Under the pieces are notes generated by a model. The model was not told the DNA's origin. It worked only from the letters and a program-made list of their open reading frames with translations, and ran no database searches. Of a DNA stretch of 64,000 nucleotides, positions 25,574 to 34,938 are shown in pieces. The DNA is from Eikenella halliae (GTDB taxonomy: Bacteria; Pseudomonadota; Gammaproteobacteria; Burkholderiales; Neisseriaceae). Position numbers and translations under genes: made by a program. Numbering within the stretch: the stretch's first letter is position 1; each line of letters opens with the position of its first letter. The DNA lies in contig NZ_LXSQ01000017.1 in assembly GCF_001648475.1 (NCBI RefSeq), positions 1-64,000 of the forward strand, in the 5' to 3' direction.

Positions 25574-26920
25574 ATGAGCCAGAACAACGCCACCATTCTG
25601 CAAACCCTGCCTGTTGGCCAAAAAGTCGGCATTGCCTTCTCCGGCGGCCTCGACACCTCCGCCGCCCTCCTGTGGATGAAACTCAAAGGCGCGCTGCCTT
25701 ATGCCTACACCGCCAACCTCGGCCAGCCCGACGAAGACGACTACAACGCCATTCCCAAAAAAGCCATGGAATACGGCGCACAAAACGCCCGCCTGATTGA
25801 CTGCCGCGCCCAGTTGGCGCACGAAGGCATTGCCGCCATCCAATGCGGCGCGTTCCACATTTCCACCGGCGGCGTGCCCTATTTCAACACCACGCCGCTC
25901 GGCCGCGCCGTCACCGGCACCATGCTCGTTTCCGCCATGAAGGAAGACGATGTGAACATCTGGGGCGACGGCAGCACCTACAAAGGCAACGATATTGAAC
26001 GCTTCTACCGCTATGGCCTGCTCACCAATCCCGCGCTGAAAATCTACAAACCTTGGCTCGACCAGCAATTTATCGACGAACTCGGCGGCCGCCACGAAAT
26101 GAGCCAATTCCTCATCGCCAACGGCTTCCAATACAAAATGTCGGTAGAAAAAGCCTATTCCACCGATTCCAATATGCTCGGCGCGACGCATGAAGCCAAA
26201 GATTTGGAGTTTCTGAACAGCGGCATCAAAATCGTCAAACCCATCATGGGCGTGGCGTTTTGGGATGAAAGCGTGGCAGTGAAGGCCGAAGAAGTGCGCG
26301 TGCGCTTTGAAGAAGGCGTGCCGGTGGCCTTGAACGGCCAAACCTTTGCCGACGCAGTGGAATTGTTCCTCGAAGCCAACCGCATCGGCGGCCGCCACGG
26401 CCTCGGCATGAGCGACCAAATCGAAAACCGCATCATCGAAGCCAAATCGCGCGGCATCTACGAAGCCCCGGGCATGGCGCTGCTGCACATCGCCTACGAA
26501 CGCTTGGTAACCGGCATCCACAACGAAGACACCATCGAACAATACCGCATCAACGGCCTGCGCCTCGGCCGCCTGCTCTACCAAGGCCGCTGGTTCGACA
26601 GCCAAGCGCTGATGCTGCGCGAAACGGCACAACGCTGGGTGGCCAAAGCCATCACCGGCGAAGTAACGCTGGAACTGCGCCGCGGCAACGACTATTCGAT
26701 TCTGAACACCGAATCGCCCAACCTCACTTACGCGCCCGAACGCCTGAGCATGGAAAAAGTGGAAAACGCCGCCTTCACCCCGCTCGACCGCATCGGCCAG
26801 CTAACCATGCGCAACCTCGACATCACCGACACCCGCGCCAAACTCGGCATCTACGCCGACAGCGGCCTGCTCTCGCTGGGCGAAGGCTCGGTGTTGCCGA
26901 AACTGGGCAAGGGTAAGTAA
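25574..26920 (+). CDS. argG: Argininosuccinate synthase
   Basis: 448 aa, the longer proteobacterial form. The PP-loop ATPase motif is IAFSGGLDTSAALLWM. The conserved GDGSTYKGND region and the substrate-binding segment around STDSNMLG are present. It joins citrulline and aspartate for arginine synthesis. A GGAGC ribosome binding site precedes the ATG. It is a single gene with DUS repeats behind it. Confidence 0.97.
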   Translation: MSQNNATILQTLPVGQKVGIAFSGGLDTSAALLWMKLKGALPYAYTANLGQPDEDDYNAIPKKAMEYGAQNARLIDCRAQLAHEGIAAIQCGAFHISTGGVPYFNTTPLGRAVTGTMLVSAMKEDDVNIWGDGSTYKGNDIERFYRYGLLTNPALKIYKPWLDQQFIDELGGRHEMSQFLIANGFQYKMSVEKAYSTDSNMLGATHEAKDLEFLNSGIKIVKPIMGVAFWDESVAVKAEEVRVRFEEGVPVALNGQTFADAVELFLEANRIGGRHGLGMSDQIENRIIEAKSRGIYEAPGMALLHIAYERLVTGIHNEDTIEQYRINGLRLGRLLYQGRWFDSQALMLRETAQRWVAKAITGEVTLELRRGNDYSILNTESPNLTYAPERLSMEKVENAAFTPLDRIGQLTMRNLDITDTRAKLGIYADSGLLSLGEGSVLPKLGKGK

Positions 26921-26936
26921 ACCCGGGCTGTATAGA

Positions 26937-27004
26937 AGGCTACCTGAAACGAAACTGCCGAAGGCAGCCGAGTTTCTGCGAAGCCAAGATTTTCAGGTAG
27001 CCTC
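26937..27004. repeat. DUS-bounded intergenic cassette
   Basis: AAGGCTACCTGAAAC and an inverted DUS enclose GAGTTTCTGCGAAGCC. It lies between argG and hflX. A further single DUS follows at 27015. Confidence 0.55.
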
Positions 27005-27055
27005 ATCAACGAAAGGCTACCTGAAATTGCTTTCGGGCAGCCGCCTGCTCATGCG

Positions 27056-27061
27056 CTATAA
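27056..27061 (+). promoter_or_regulatory. Candidate -10 box for hflX
   Basis: TATAAT, 33 bases before the chosen hflX start. It overlaps an upstream ATG at 27061, which argues for the later start. Confidence 0.45.
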
Positions 27062-27093
27062 TGCCGCATCTTCAATCCATTCCGCCTGATGCC

Positions 27094-28278
27094 ATGTCGC
27101 GCCGCCCTCCTTTCCAGCCCGACAAATCCCTCAGCCGCCCCGAGCGCGTATTGCTGGTGGGCGTGATGCTGGCCGACAGTTTCTCCGGCAGCAACGAGCA
27201 GCGCGCCCGCGCTTTTCAAAACGTGTTGGACGAAGCCGCTGAGCTGGTGCGTGCCGGCGGCGGGGAGTTGGTGCACGTTTCCACCGCCCGCCGCGACCGC
27301 CCCAGCGGCGCCTTGTTTGTGGGCACGGGCAAAGCCGAGGAGCTGGCGGCCGAAGTGCGGGCACACAATATCGAATTGGCCGTGTTCAACCACGAGCTCA
27401 CGCCCACGCAGGAGCGCAACCTCGAAGAGAAGCTGCAATGCCGCGTGCTCGACCGCGTGGGGCTGATTCTCGCCATTTTCGCCCAGCGCGCGCAAAGCCA
27501 GGAAGGCCGCCTGCAAGTGGAGCTGGCGCAGCTCACCCACCTCTCCGGCCGTCTGGTGCGCGGCTACGGCCACCTGCAAAGCCAAAAAGGCGGCATCGGC
27601 CTCAAAGGTCCGGGCGAAACCCAGCTCGAAACCGACCGCCGCCTGATCGCCCAAAAAATCACCACCCTGAAAAAACGCCTTGCCGACGTGCGCCGCCAGC
27701 GTGCCACCCGCCGCAAAGCCCGCCAGCAGGGCAGCCTGCCCACTTTCGCCTTGGTGGGCTACACCAACACCGGCAAATCCAGCCTGTTCAACCGCCTCAC
27801 CAAAGCCGACGTGCTGGCCAAAGACCAGCTCTTCGCCACGCTCGACACCACCGCCCGCCGCCTGTATCTCGACCGCGAGCACAGCATCATCCTCACCGAC
27901 ACCGTAGGCTTCGTGCGCGACCTGCCGCACCGCCTGGTGGCTGCTTTCTCCGCCACGCTGGAGGAAACCGCCCAAGCCGACGTCTTGCTCCATGTGGCCG
28001 ACGTTTCCCAGCCCGACTACGAGCAGCGTATGGAAGACGTCAACCGTGTGCTGGCCGAAATCGGTGCCGCCGATGTGCCGCAGCTCTTGCTGTATAACAA
28101 AATCGACCTCCTGCCCGCCGAACAGCAACAGCCCGGCATCCTGCGCAGTAAAAGCGGCCAAATCGCCGCTGTGCGCCTCTCCGTTACCCAAAGCCTGGGC
28201 TTGGACGACTTGCGCCAGGCATTGATTGAGTGGGCGGATACGCATAGCAAGGCATCAGGCGGCAAAGAGGCTACCTGA
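27094..28278 (+). CDS. hflX: GTPase HflX
   Basis: 394 aa from 27094. HflX domain 1 covers about residues 12-170, with the conserved GKGETQLE-like KGPGETQLETDRR. The GTPase domain has G1 GYTNTGKSSLFN, G3 DTVGF, and G4 NKID. HflX is a ribosome-associated GTPase that splits stalled 70S ribosomes in stress. The C-terminus ends in E-A-T and the stop TGA falls inside a DUS. The upstream ATG at 27061 overlaps the -10 box and is less likely. Confidence 0.93.
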   Translation: MSRRPPFQPDKSLSRPERVLLVGVMLADSFSGSNEQRARAFQNVLDEAAELVRAGGGELVHVSTARRDRPSGALFVGTGKAEELAAEVRAHNIELAVFNHELTPTQERNLEEKLQCRVLDRVGLILAIFAQRAQSQEGRLQVELAQLTHLSGRLVRGYGHLQSQKGGIGLKGPGETQLETDRRLIAQKITTLKKRLADVRRQRATRRKARQQGSLPTFALVGYTNTGKSSLFNRLTKADVLAKDQLFATLDTTARRLYLDREHSIILTDTVGFVRDLPHRLVAAFSATLEETAQADVLLHVADVSQPDYEQRMEDVNRVLAEIGAADVPQLLLYNKIDLLPAEQQQPGILRSKSGQIAAVRLSVTQSLGLDDLRQALIEWADTHSKASGGKEAT

Positions 28279-28428
28279 AAAAGCCTTAAACCCCTGTCAT
28301 CCTGTTATACCGTTTTCAAGCAGCCCCTACCGCCATACAGGCTACCTGAAATTCGCTTTAGGCAGCCTCCTTTCCATTCCACCCCGCCGCCCCAAGGCCA
28401 CCATCGCCCCCGTCCGAGGAATCCCACC

Positions 28429-30987
28429 ATGCCGCAATCCCCGCAGCTTTTGGCGCAAGAGCTGGCCGAGCACAAACGGCAAATCGTTGCCGACTACCGC
28501 CGCCACCGCAGCCCGCAGCGTTTTTTTGCCGACCACACCGCCCTGCTCTCCCACACCGTTACCGCGCTGTGGCGGCAGATGCAGCCGACAGGGGAGCTGG
28601 CGCTGCTGGCGCTGGGCGGCTTCGGGCGCGGCGAGATGTATCCGCATTCCGATGTGGATTTGGGCATTGTGGCGGCCGATTCCCTGACTGAAACGCAGCA
28701 GCGGCAAATTGAAACTTGGCTGCAAACCTTGTGGGACATGGGGCTGAATCCCTCGCTGAAAACCGGCAGCGTGGCCGAGCTGTGCGCCGGAGCGGCAGAA
28801 GATTTAACCGGCGACACCTCGCTTTTGGAAGCCCGCCTGCTCCACGGCAGCCGGGAATTGTTTGCCCGCCTGTGCCGCGATTTAGACGTGCAGCGCGACC
28901 TAACGGCCTTTGCCGAAGGCAAACTGCTGGAATTGCAGCAGCGGCACCTGAAAGCGCAAGCAGGCAGCAGCCTGGAGCCGAACCTGAAAACCTGCCCCGG
29001 CGGCCTGCGCGATATCCACACCATGCTCTGGCTGGCGCGGGTGCAGGGCATTTCGCCGCAACTGCACCGCCTCGCCCGCCAAGGCATCCTCACCCGCACC
29101 GAAGCGGCCATGCTGCGCCGCAGCCACCGCAGCCTGGCACGCATCCGCATCGAGCTGCACCTGGCCGCCGGCAAGCCGCAGGAGCAGCTGCGTTTCGACT
29201 TGCAGCCGCAGGTGGCCTACGCGCTGGGCTACACCGATGAAAGCAAACAAGTGCGCAGCGAGCGGCTGATGCACACGCTCTACCGCGCGGTGAAAACCGT
29301 GAAGCAGCTGGGCGGCATCCTGCTGCCGATGCTGCGCGGGCGCATTTCCTCGCCGCTGCCGCGCGTGGTGCTGGATTTGGACGAGCACTATTTCCAAGTA
29401 AACAACCTCATCGCCGTACGCGACAAAACTCTGTTCCGCCGCGAGCCGCAGCATATTTTCAAGGTGCTGGAACGGTGGCAGCAATACAGCGACCTCTCCG
29501 GCCTCTCCCCCGAAACCCTGCGCTCCTGGTGGCAGGCCGTGCAAAAAATCGATGGCCGCTTTTATGCCGATCCGGCCAACCGCCGCCGCTTCGTGGGCTT
29601 CTTCCGCCACGGCGGCGGGCTCACCCACCTGCTGCGCTTCCTCAACCTCTACGGCGCGCTTTCGCACTACCTGCCCGAGTGGGGCAAAATCGTCGGCCTG
29701 CTGCAACACGACCTGTTCCACGTTTACCCCGTGGACGACCACATCCTGATGGTGGTGCGCAATATGCGCCGGCTGGCTCTGGAAGCGCACAGCCACGAGC
29801 TGCCTTTTGCCAGCGCCCTGATGCACGCCTTCGAGCGCAAACCCGTGCTGTATTTGGCCGCCCTGTTTCACGACATCGCCAAGGGGCGCGGCGGCGACCA
29901 CGCCGAACTGGGTATGGAAGACGCCCGCCGCTTCGCCGCCGACCATTTCCTGAGCCAATACGAAACCGACCTGCTCGTGTGGCTGGTGGGCAACCATCTT
30001 TTCATGTCGCTCACCGCGCAGAAAGAAGACATCCAAGACCCGGCCGTGGTGGCCGCCTTCTGCCGCCGCGTGCAAACGCCCGAGCGGCTCACCGCGCTTT
30101 ACCTGCTCACCGTGGCCGATATGCGCGGCACCAACCCCAAAATCTGGAATGCCTGGAAAGCCAGCCTGCTCGAAACCCTGTTCCGCTCCGCCCTGCAATA
30201 CTTCGGCGGCCAAACCACCAGCCGCGATATGGCCGTGAGCCGCCGCCAGCAAAAAGCCCGCCAGGCCTTGGCCGAAGCGGGCGTGGGCGAAGCGCAAAGC
30301 CGCGAACTGTGGCAACAGCTCGGGCAGGCCTATTTCGTGCGCCACAGCGCCGATATCATCCTGTGGCACTTGCCCCTGCTTGCTGCCGATGCCGCAACGC
30401 CCCAAGCCCACATCCGCCCCCTAAGCGCAACCGGCGGCCTGCAAGTGATGGTGTTCATGCCCAACCGCGACCGCCTGTTTGCCGGCTTGTGCCGCCTGTT
30501 CGGCCGCCACCAGCTCGGCATCCTCGCCGCCCACGCCTACGTTACCGACCACCAATACATTCTCGACACCTTCGTACTGCAACTGCCCGCCAACTGCCTG
30601 CCCGGCGACATCGAGCGCATCGGCAGCCGCCTGCAGCAAGCATTAAACCAATTCGTGCACCACCCGCCTGCCGCCGCCGAGCCCGCCCCAGCCCCCCGCC
30701 AGATGAGCCGCCGCCTGCGCCACCTGCCCATCGCCCCGCGCATCACCCTCTCCGCCGAAGAAACCGCCGGCGCCTACACCCTGGAAATCATCACCGCCAA
30801 CCGCGCCTTCCTGCTGGCCGACATCGCCGACGTATTCGCCCAACTCAACATCAGCCTCAGCTACGCCGCCATCGCCACCTTCGACGAACGCGTGGAAGAC
30901 AGCTTCCTAATCCGCCACCCCCAGCTGGCCGACACCGCCTTCCAGCTCAAACTCGAACGGCTGCTGCTGGAGCGCATCGGCGGCTGA
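28429..30987 (+). CDS. glnD: [Protein-PII] uridylyltransferase/uridylyl-removing enzyme
   Basis: 852 aa in the standard GlnD order. The nucleotidyltransferase domain has GGFGRGEMYPHSDVDLGIV at about residues 62-80. The HD hydrolase domain follows, with FHDIAKGRGGDHAELG. Two ACT domains lie at the C-terminus (about residues 675-740 and 780-852). GlnD senses glutamine and modifies PII, which sets nitrogen control. It is a single gene with no glnB nearby. Confidence 0.95.
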   Translation: MPQSPQLLAQELAEHKRQIVADYRRHRSPQRFFADHTALLSHTVTALWRQMQPTGELALLALGGFGRGEMYPHSDVDLGIVAADSLTETQQRQIETWLQTLWDMGLNPSLKTGSVAELCAGAAEDLTGDTSLLEARLLHGSRELFARLCRDLDVQRDLTAFAEGKLLELQQRHLKAQAGSSLEPNLKTCPGGLRDIHTMLWLARVQGISPQLHRLARQGILTRTEAAMLRRSHRSLARIRIELHLAAGKPQEQLRFDLQPQVAYALGYTDESKQVRSERLMHTLYRAVKTVKQLGGILLPMLRGRISSPLPRVVLDLDEHYFQVNNLIAVRDKTLFRREPQHIFKVLERWQQYSDLSGLSPETLRSWWQAVQKIDGRFYADPANRRRFVGFFRHGGGLTHLLRFLNLYGALSHYLPEWGKIVGLLQHDLFHVYPVDDHILMVVRNMRRLALEAHSHELPFASALMHAFERKPVLYLAALFHDIAKGRGGDHAELGMEDARRFAADHFLSQYETDLLVWLVGNHLFMSLTAQKEDIQDPAVVAAFCRRVQTPERLTALYLLTVADMRGTNPKIWNAWKASLLETLFRSALQYFGGQTTSRDMAVSRRQQKARQALAEAGVGEAQSRELWQQLGQAYFVRHSADIILWHLPLLAADAATPQAHIRPLSATGGLQVMVFMPNRDRLFAGLCRLFGRHQLGILAAHAYVTDHQYILDTFVLQLPANCLPGDIERIGSRLQQALNQFVHHPPAAAEPAPAPRQMSRRLRHLPIAPRITLSAEETAGAYTLEIITANRAFLLADIADVFAQLNISLSYAAIATFDERVEDSFLIRHPQLADTAFQLKLERLLLERIGG

Positions 30988-31043
30988 ACGCAGGCTACCT
31001 GAAACCCTTAAGTACGGCTTCGCACCCGCCCTCCGCAACGGCA

Positions 31044-31117
31044 AAGGCTACCTGAAAACCAATATACGCGAACCGTATGCTTGTTTTCTCTGCTGCTTCC
31101 GATTTTCAGGTAGCCTT
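31044..31117. repeat. DUS-bounded intergenic cassette
   Basis: AAAGGCTACCTGAAAA and an inverted DUS with TTT enclose about 45 noncoding bases; it may also terminate glnD. Confidence 0.5.
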
Positions 31118-31235
31118 TAAGGGCAAACAGCCCCCTGCCCTATCCGTCCCGGAGGCTGCCGGCCGCCAAACCGTCGTTGCCCCGGCCCGCCCGCTCCAGT
31201 AAACTGCCCGCGTTTGTATTTCTCCCCTCCACACC

Positions 31236-32351
31236 ATGCCCCAAGCCCTCAACCTCCGCAACGGAACCATCACCTACGACAATTTCTTCTGGCTGCTGGA
31301 GCACGCCGATAAAAACCCGGCCGACCTGCTTTTAAGCGAAGACCTGCTGCAAATCAGCTTTGGCGGCGGGCAATACCTGCTCGATGCGGGCTGGTATGGC
31401 TTCGGCCCGCGCGGGCGGTTTGGCGTGATGCTGGTGGAAAACCAAGATTGGGAACATCCGCTGCGCCAAGAATACACCCGCGAAATCAGCCGCCTGCCTG
31501 CCCTGCTGCAGGAATGCATCGACTGGCTCTGGCACACCCGCATCGCCCCGGCCGAGGCCGATCCCCGCCCGCTGCTGCAAGTAGTGGCCGGCATTGTGTA
31601 TAACGATCGCGGCGAGGTGCTGCTCAGTTCGCGCCCCGCAGGCAAGGCCTATGCGGGTTATTGGGAATTTGCCGGCGGCAAGGTGGAGGCGGGCGAGGGC
31701 GAACTGGCGGCATTGCGCCGCGAGTTTGCCGAAGAACTGGGCATTCAAATCCGCAGCGCCGTGCCGTGGCTCGCCAAAACCCACAGCTACGAACACGCCC
31801 ATGTGCGGCTGCATTTTTTCCGCGTGCCGGCCGACGGCTGGCGCGGCGAATTGCAGGCGCGCGAAGGCCAACAATGGCGCTGGCAACAGCCGGGGCGTTA
31901 TGATGTGTCGCCCATGCTGCCGGCCAATGCCGCGCTGCTGGCGGCGCTGGCTTTGCCCATGCAGTTTTCAGGTAGCCTGAATGAGGGTTTGCACGCGGCA
32001 GACGGTTTTTGCGTGCTGCCGCTTCATGCCGCCAACCCGCCGCCGGGCAGCCGCCTGCTGGCGGACTTAGCCGATTTGGCCGCCGACACGCCGGACGGTG
32101 TGCGCCGCTGGCCGCTGGTGCACTCGCCCGGCGGCCTTGCCGCCGCTGCCGCCGCCCAAGCCGAAGCCGCCGTGTGGCCGACAGATAACGCAACCGCGGC
32201 GGAACAAGCCTGCGCCGCGCTGGCCGAAGGCGTGCCGCTGCCGCTGGTGCTGCTGCCTGCCAATGCGGCGCTGGCAGCGCGTTATGCCGAGCGCTGGCTC
32301 GCGGCGGGGGCGCAGGCGGTGGTGCGCGGCAGTGAAGATAATTTCAGGTAG
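31236..32351 (+). CDS. Nudix hydrolase with N-terminal extension and ThiE-like C-terminal part
   Basis: 371 aa in three parts. Residues 1-110 form a domain I do not recognise (contains FGVMLVENQDWEHPLRQEYT). Residues about 112-235 are a MutT-type Nudix domain with a full Nudix box (GGKVEAGEGELAALRREFAE then ELG). Residues about 250-371 look like the degenerate thiamine-phosphate synthase-type barrel part found fused to MutT in proteobacteria. MutT-type enzymes remove oxidised dGTP. The N-terminal fusion is unusual. It runs to a stop just inside a DUS. Confidence 0.72.
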   Translation: MPQALNLRNGTITYDNFFWLLEHADKNPADLLLSEDLLQISFGGGQYLLDAGWYGFGPRGRFGVMLVENQDWEHPLRQEYTREISRLPALLQECIDWLWHTRIAPAEADPRPLLQVVAGIVYNDRGEVLLSSRPAGKAYAGYWEFAGGKVEAGEGELAALRREFAEELGIQIRSAVPWLAKTHSYEHAHVRLHFFRVPADGWRGELQAREGQQWRWQQPGRYDVSPMLPANAALLAALALPMQFSGSLNEGLHAADGFCVLPLHAANPPPGSRLLADLADLAADTPDGVRRWPLVHSPGGLAAAAAAQAEAAVWPTDNATAAEQACAALAEGVPLPLVLLPANAALAARYAERWLAAGAQAVVRGSEDNFR

Positions 32352-32430
32352 CCTTTGCAATGCCTTTATAATGACGGCCGAAGTTTTTCAGGTAGCCTCC
32401 TCCCTTCCCACCACCTCACAAGGAATCCCC

Positions 32431-34014
32431 ATGCTCCCCACAATCAAACGCGCCCTCATCAGCCTTTCCGATAAAACCGGTGCCGTTGAATTTGCCCGCA
32501 CGCTCGACAAGCTCGGCGTGGCCATCCTCTCCACCGGTGGTACGGCCAAGCTCTTGGCCGATGCGGGCATTCCCGTCATCGAAGTGTCCGACTACACCGG
32601 CTTCCCCGAAATGCTCGACGGCCGCGTGAAAACGCTGCACCCGAAAATCCACGGCGGCATCCTCGGCCGACGCGATCTGCTTGATCACGTTGCCACCATG
32701 GAAGAGCACGACATCGGCAACATCGACCTCGTGTGCGTCAACCTCTACCCCTTCGCCGCCACCATCGCCAAACCCGGCTGCACGCTGGAAGACGCGATTG
32801 AAAACATCGACATCGGCGGCCCGACCATGGTGCGCTCCGCCGCAAAAAACTGGAAACACGTCGCCATCGTTACCGACACCGCCGACTTCCCCGCCATCGC
32901 CGCCGAAATGGAAGCCAACGGCGGCGCGTTGAGCGACAAAACCCGCTTCAACCTGTCGCGCAAAGCGTTCAGCCACACCGCCCAATACGACGGCATGATT
33001 TCCAACTACTTAACCTCGCTTTCAGACGGCGTCTTGAGCGGCACGCCCGAAGTCGGCGAATTCCCAAGCCAGTTCAACCAAAGCTGGATTAAAGTTCAAG
33101 ACATGCGCTACGGCGAAAACCCGCACCAGCGCGCCGCGTTCTACCGCGATGTGTACCCCGCCGCAGGCAGCCTCGCCGCCTACAAACAACTGCAAGGCAA
33201 AGAATTGTCGTACAACAATATCGCCGATGCCGATGCCGCATGGGAAGCCGTCAAGTCCTTCGACGCGCCCGCCTGCGTGATTGTGAAACACGCCAATCCG
33301 TGCGGCGTCGCCGTCGCAGCCGATACCTTGACCGCCTACAAACTCGCCTACGCCACCGACACCACCAGCGCGTTCGGCGGCATCATCGCCTTCAACCGCG
33401 AAGTGGACGGCGCAACCGTGAAACAGATTACCGACAACCAGTTTATGGAAGTCCTCATGGCGCCCAAGTTCACCGCCGAAGCCCTCGAAATCGCCGCCGC
33501 CAAGAAAAACGTGCGCGTGTTGGAAGTGCCGCTTGAAGCAGGCGCGAACCGCTTCGAACTCAAACGCGTCGGCGGCGGGCTGTTGGTGCAAACGCCCGAC
33601 ATCCACCGCATCAGCCGCGCCGATTTGAAAGTCGTCTCCAAACGCCAACCGACCAAACAGGAATGGAACGATTTGCTGTTCGTCTGGAACGTCGCCAAAT
33701 ACGTCAAATCCAACGCCATCGTGTTCGGCAAAGGTGGCCAGACCTACGGCATCGGCGCAGGCCAAATGAGCCGCGTGGACAGCACCCGCATCGCCGCCCG
33801 AAAAGCGCAAGATGCAGGCCTAGACTTACACGGCGCATGTGCCGCCTCTGATGCCTTCTTCCCCTTCCGCGACGGCGTGGACGTGATTGCCGAGCAAGGC
33901 ATCAAAGCCATCATCCACCCCGCAGGCTCGATGCGCGATCAGGAAGTCTTCGACGCGGCGGACGAACACGGTATTGCGATGGTAGTAACGGGCGTGCGCC
34001 ATTTCAGGCATTGA
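32431..34014 (+). CDS. purH: Bifunctional purine biosynthesis protein PurH
   Basis: 527 aa from the ATG at 32431, behind AAGGAA; a TATAAT at 32367-32372 is a possible -10 box. The IMP cyclohydrolase (MGS-like) domain is at the start (RALISLSDKTGAVEFARTL, ILSTGGTAKLL). The AICAR transformylase domain follows, with KHANPCGVA and GGQTYGIGAGQMSRVD. It carries out the last two steps of IMP synthesis. A Neisseria-type DUS lies inside the gene at 33021-33030 and no Eikenella DUS is present, so part may be recombinant. Confidence 0.96.
   Translation: MLPTIKRALISLSDKTGAVEFARTLDKLGVAILSTGGTAKLLADAGIPVIEVSDYTGFPEMLDGRVKTLHPKIHGGILGRRDLLDHVATMEEHDIGNIDLVCVNLYPFAATIAKPGCTLEDAIENIDIGGPTMVRSAAKNWKHVAIVTDTADFPAIAAEMEANGGALSDKTRFNLSRKAFSHTAQYDGMISNYLTSLSDGVLSGTPEVGEFPSQFNQSWIKVQDMRYGENPHQRAAFYRDVYPAAGSLAAYKQLQGKELSYNNIADADAAWEAVKSFDAPACVIVKHANPCGVAVAADTLTAYKLAYATDTTSAFGGIIAFNREVDGATVKQITDNQFMEVLMAPKFTAEALEIAAAKKNVRVLEVPLEAGANRFELKRVGGGLLVQTPDIHRISRADLKVVSKRQPTKQEWNDLLFVWNVAKYVKSNAIVFGKGGQTYGIGAGQMSRVDSTRIAARKAQDAGLDLHGACAASDAFFPFRDGVDVIAEQGIKAIIHPAGSMRDQEVFDAADEHGIAMVVTGVRHFRH
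33021..33030 (-). repeat. Canonical Neisseria DUS inside purH
   Basis: TTCAGACGGC is the exact complement of GCCGTCTGAA. It encodes S-D-G within purH. All other uptake words around are of the AGGCTACCTGAA dialect. Confidence 0.65.
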
Positions 34015-34094
34015 GTTTTCAAATAGCTTTAATGTATGATAAGGCTACCTGAAAACTGTATTTCCTAACTTTTTTGATATTGATGGAGAAAAAA

Positions 34095-34823
34095 ATGGCA
34101 ATAAAAAATCAGATTCCTTTATCGGATTATTCATGGCTGGATAAATGCAACAAAGAAACTTTTAAAACTTGGACAATTCCCAATCCAATTAAAAGCAACT
34201 ATACAGATGGGGAAAAAAGAGAGTTTCTGATTGAATTTAATGGATTTTCTTTTCATGATTATCTTTCCATTTCAAGCGGATGCGAAATTTACCTGCCATC
34301 CCATCTTAGCCAAATTATCGAAACCGAGTGGGAGAGAGAGTCAACCATTTCCGTTGTTTTTACTGCGCTAGATTTATTGGGAAGTCCAAAAATAGGAGAT
34401 AAAATCACCGACAGTAATTCTGCCAAAGGTTGGGATGTTCTACGTACTGCAAAAGTTCGACTCGGCCATGCTAAATTTAAAAAGGGGCTGACAGATTATT
34501 GGGAAGATAAATGTGCTGTTCTTGGAATTAAAAATCCTATCGGCGGAAAATTTTTAATTGCTTCTCATATTATTCCTTGGTCAATTGCTAATGAAAACGA
34601 CAAGGTACAGCAATTTAACGGGCTATTATTATCTCCGCACCTAGATCGCCTATTTGATGCGGGCTATATTAGTTTTGATGATCATGGCAAGCTTCTTTAT
34701 AAGCCAGAATATAGCGAATTATTGAAACAAATGGCTATTCCTTCCGCTAGTAAACTTCGAAAATTAGATAAACGGCATATCCCATTTTTACGGAAACATC
34801 GAGAAATTTTTGATTTTGAATAA
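34095..34823 (+). CDS. HNH endonuclease (restriction-type), AT-rich
   Basis: 242 aa from the ATG at 34095, behind GGAG. The C-terminal HNH_2-like core is clear: LIASHIIPWS, then NGLLLSPHLDRLFDAGYISF, a pattern found in orphan restriction nucleases. The N-terminal 130 residues are unassigned. The gene is strikingly AT-rich compared with every neighbour, which indicates transfer. No methyltransferase is next to it, so it is an orphan or a nuclease with another role. DUS copies lie on both sides, so it could move by transformation. Confidence 0.8.
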   Translation: MAIKNQIPLSDYSWLDKCNKETFKTWTIPNPIKSNYTDGEKREFLIEFNGFSFHDYLSISSGCEIYLPSHLSQIIETEWERESTISVVFTALDLLGSPKIGDKITDSNSAKGWDVLRTAKVRLGHAKFKKGLTDYWEDKCAVLGIKNPIGGKFLIASHIIPWSIANENDKVQQFNGLLLSPHLDRLFDAGYISFDDHGKLLYKPEYSELLKQMAIPSASKLRKLDKRHIPFLRKHREIFDFE

Positions 34824-34868
34824 AATAAAGGCTACCTGAAAACTTTATAGCGAATTAATTTATAAAAG

Positions 34869-34898
34869 GTTTTGTCGGATACAAGTATCCGACAAAAC
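34869..34898. repeat. 30-bp near-perfect palindrome
   Basis: GTTTTGTCGGATAC, two bases, then its exact complement: a 14-bp stem with a 2-base gap. It lies between the HNH gene and the next gene. No T-run follows, so it is unlikely to be a simple terminator. Confidence 0.6.
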
Positions 34899-34938
34899 TA
34901 TGATTACTGCTTTTTCAGGTAGCCTCAAGAACAAACCC

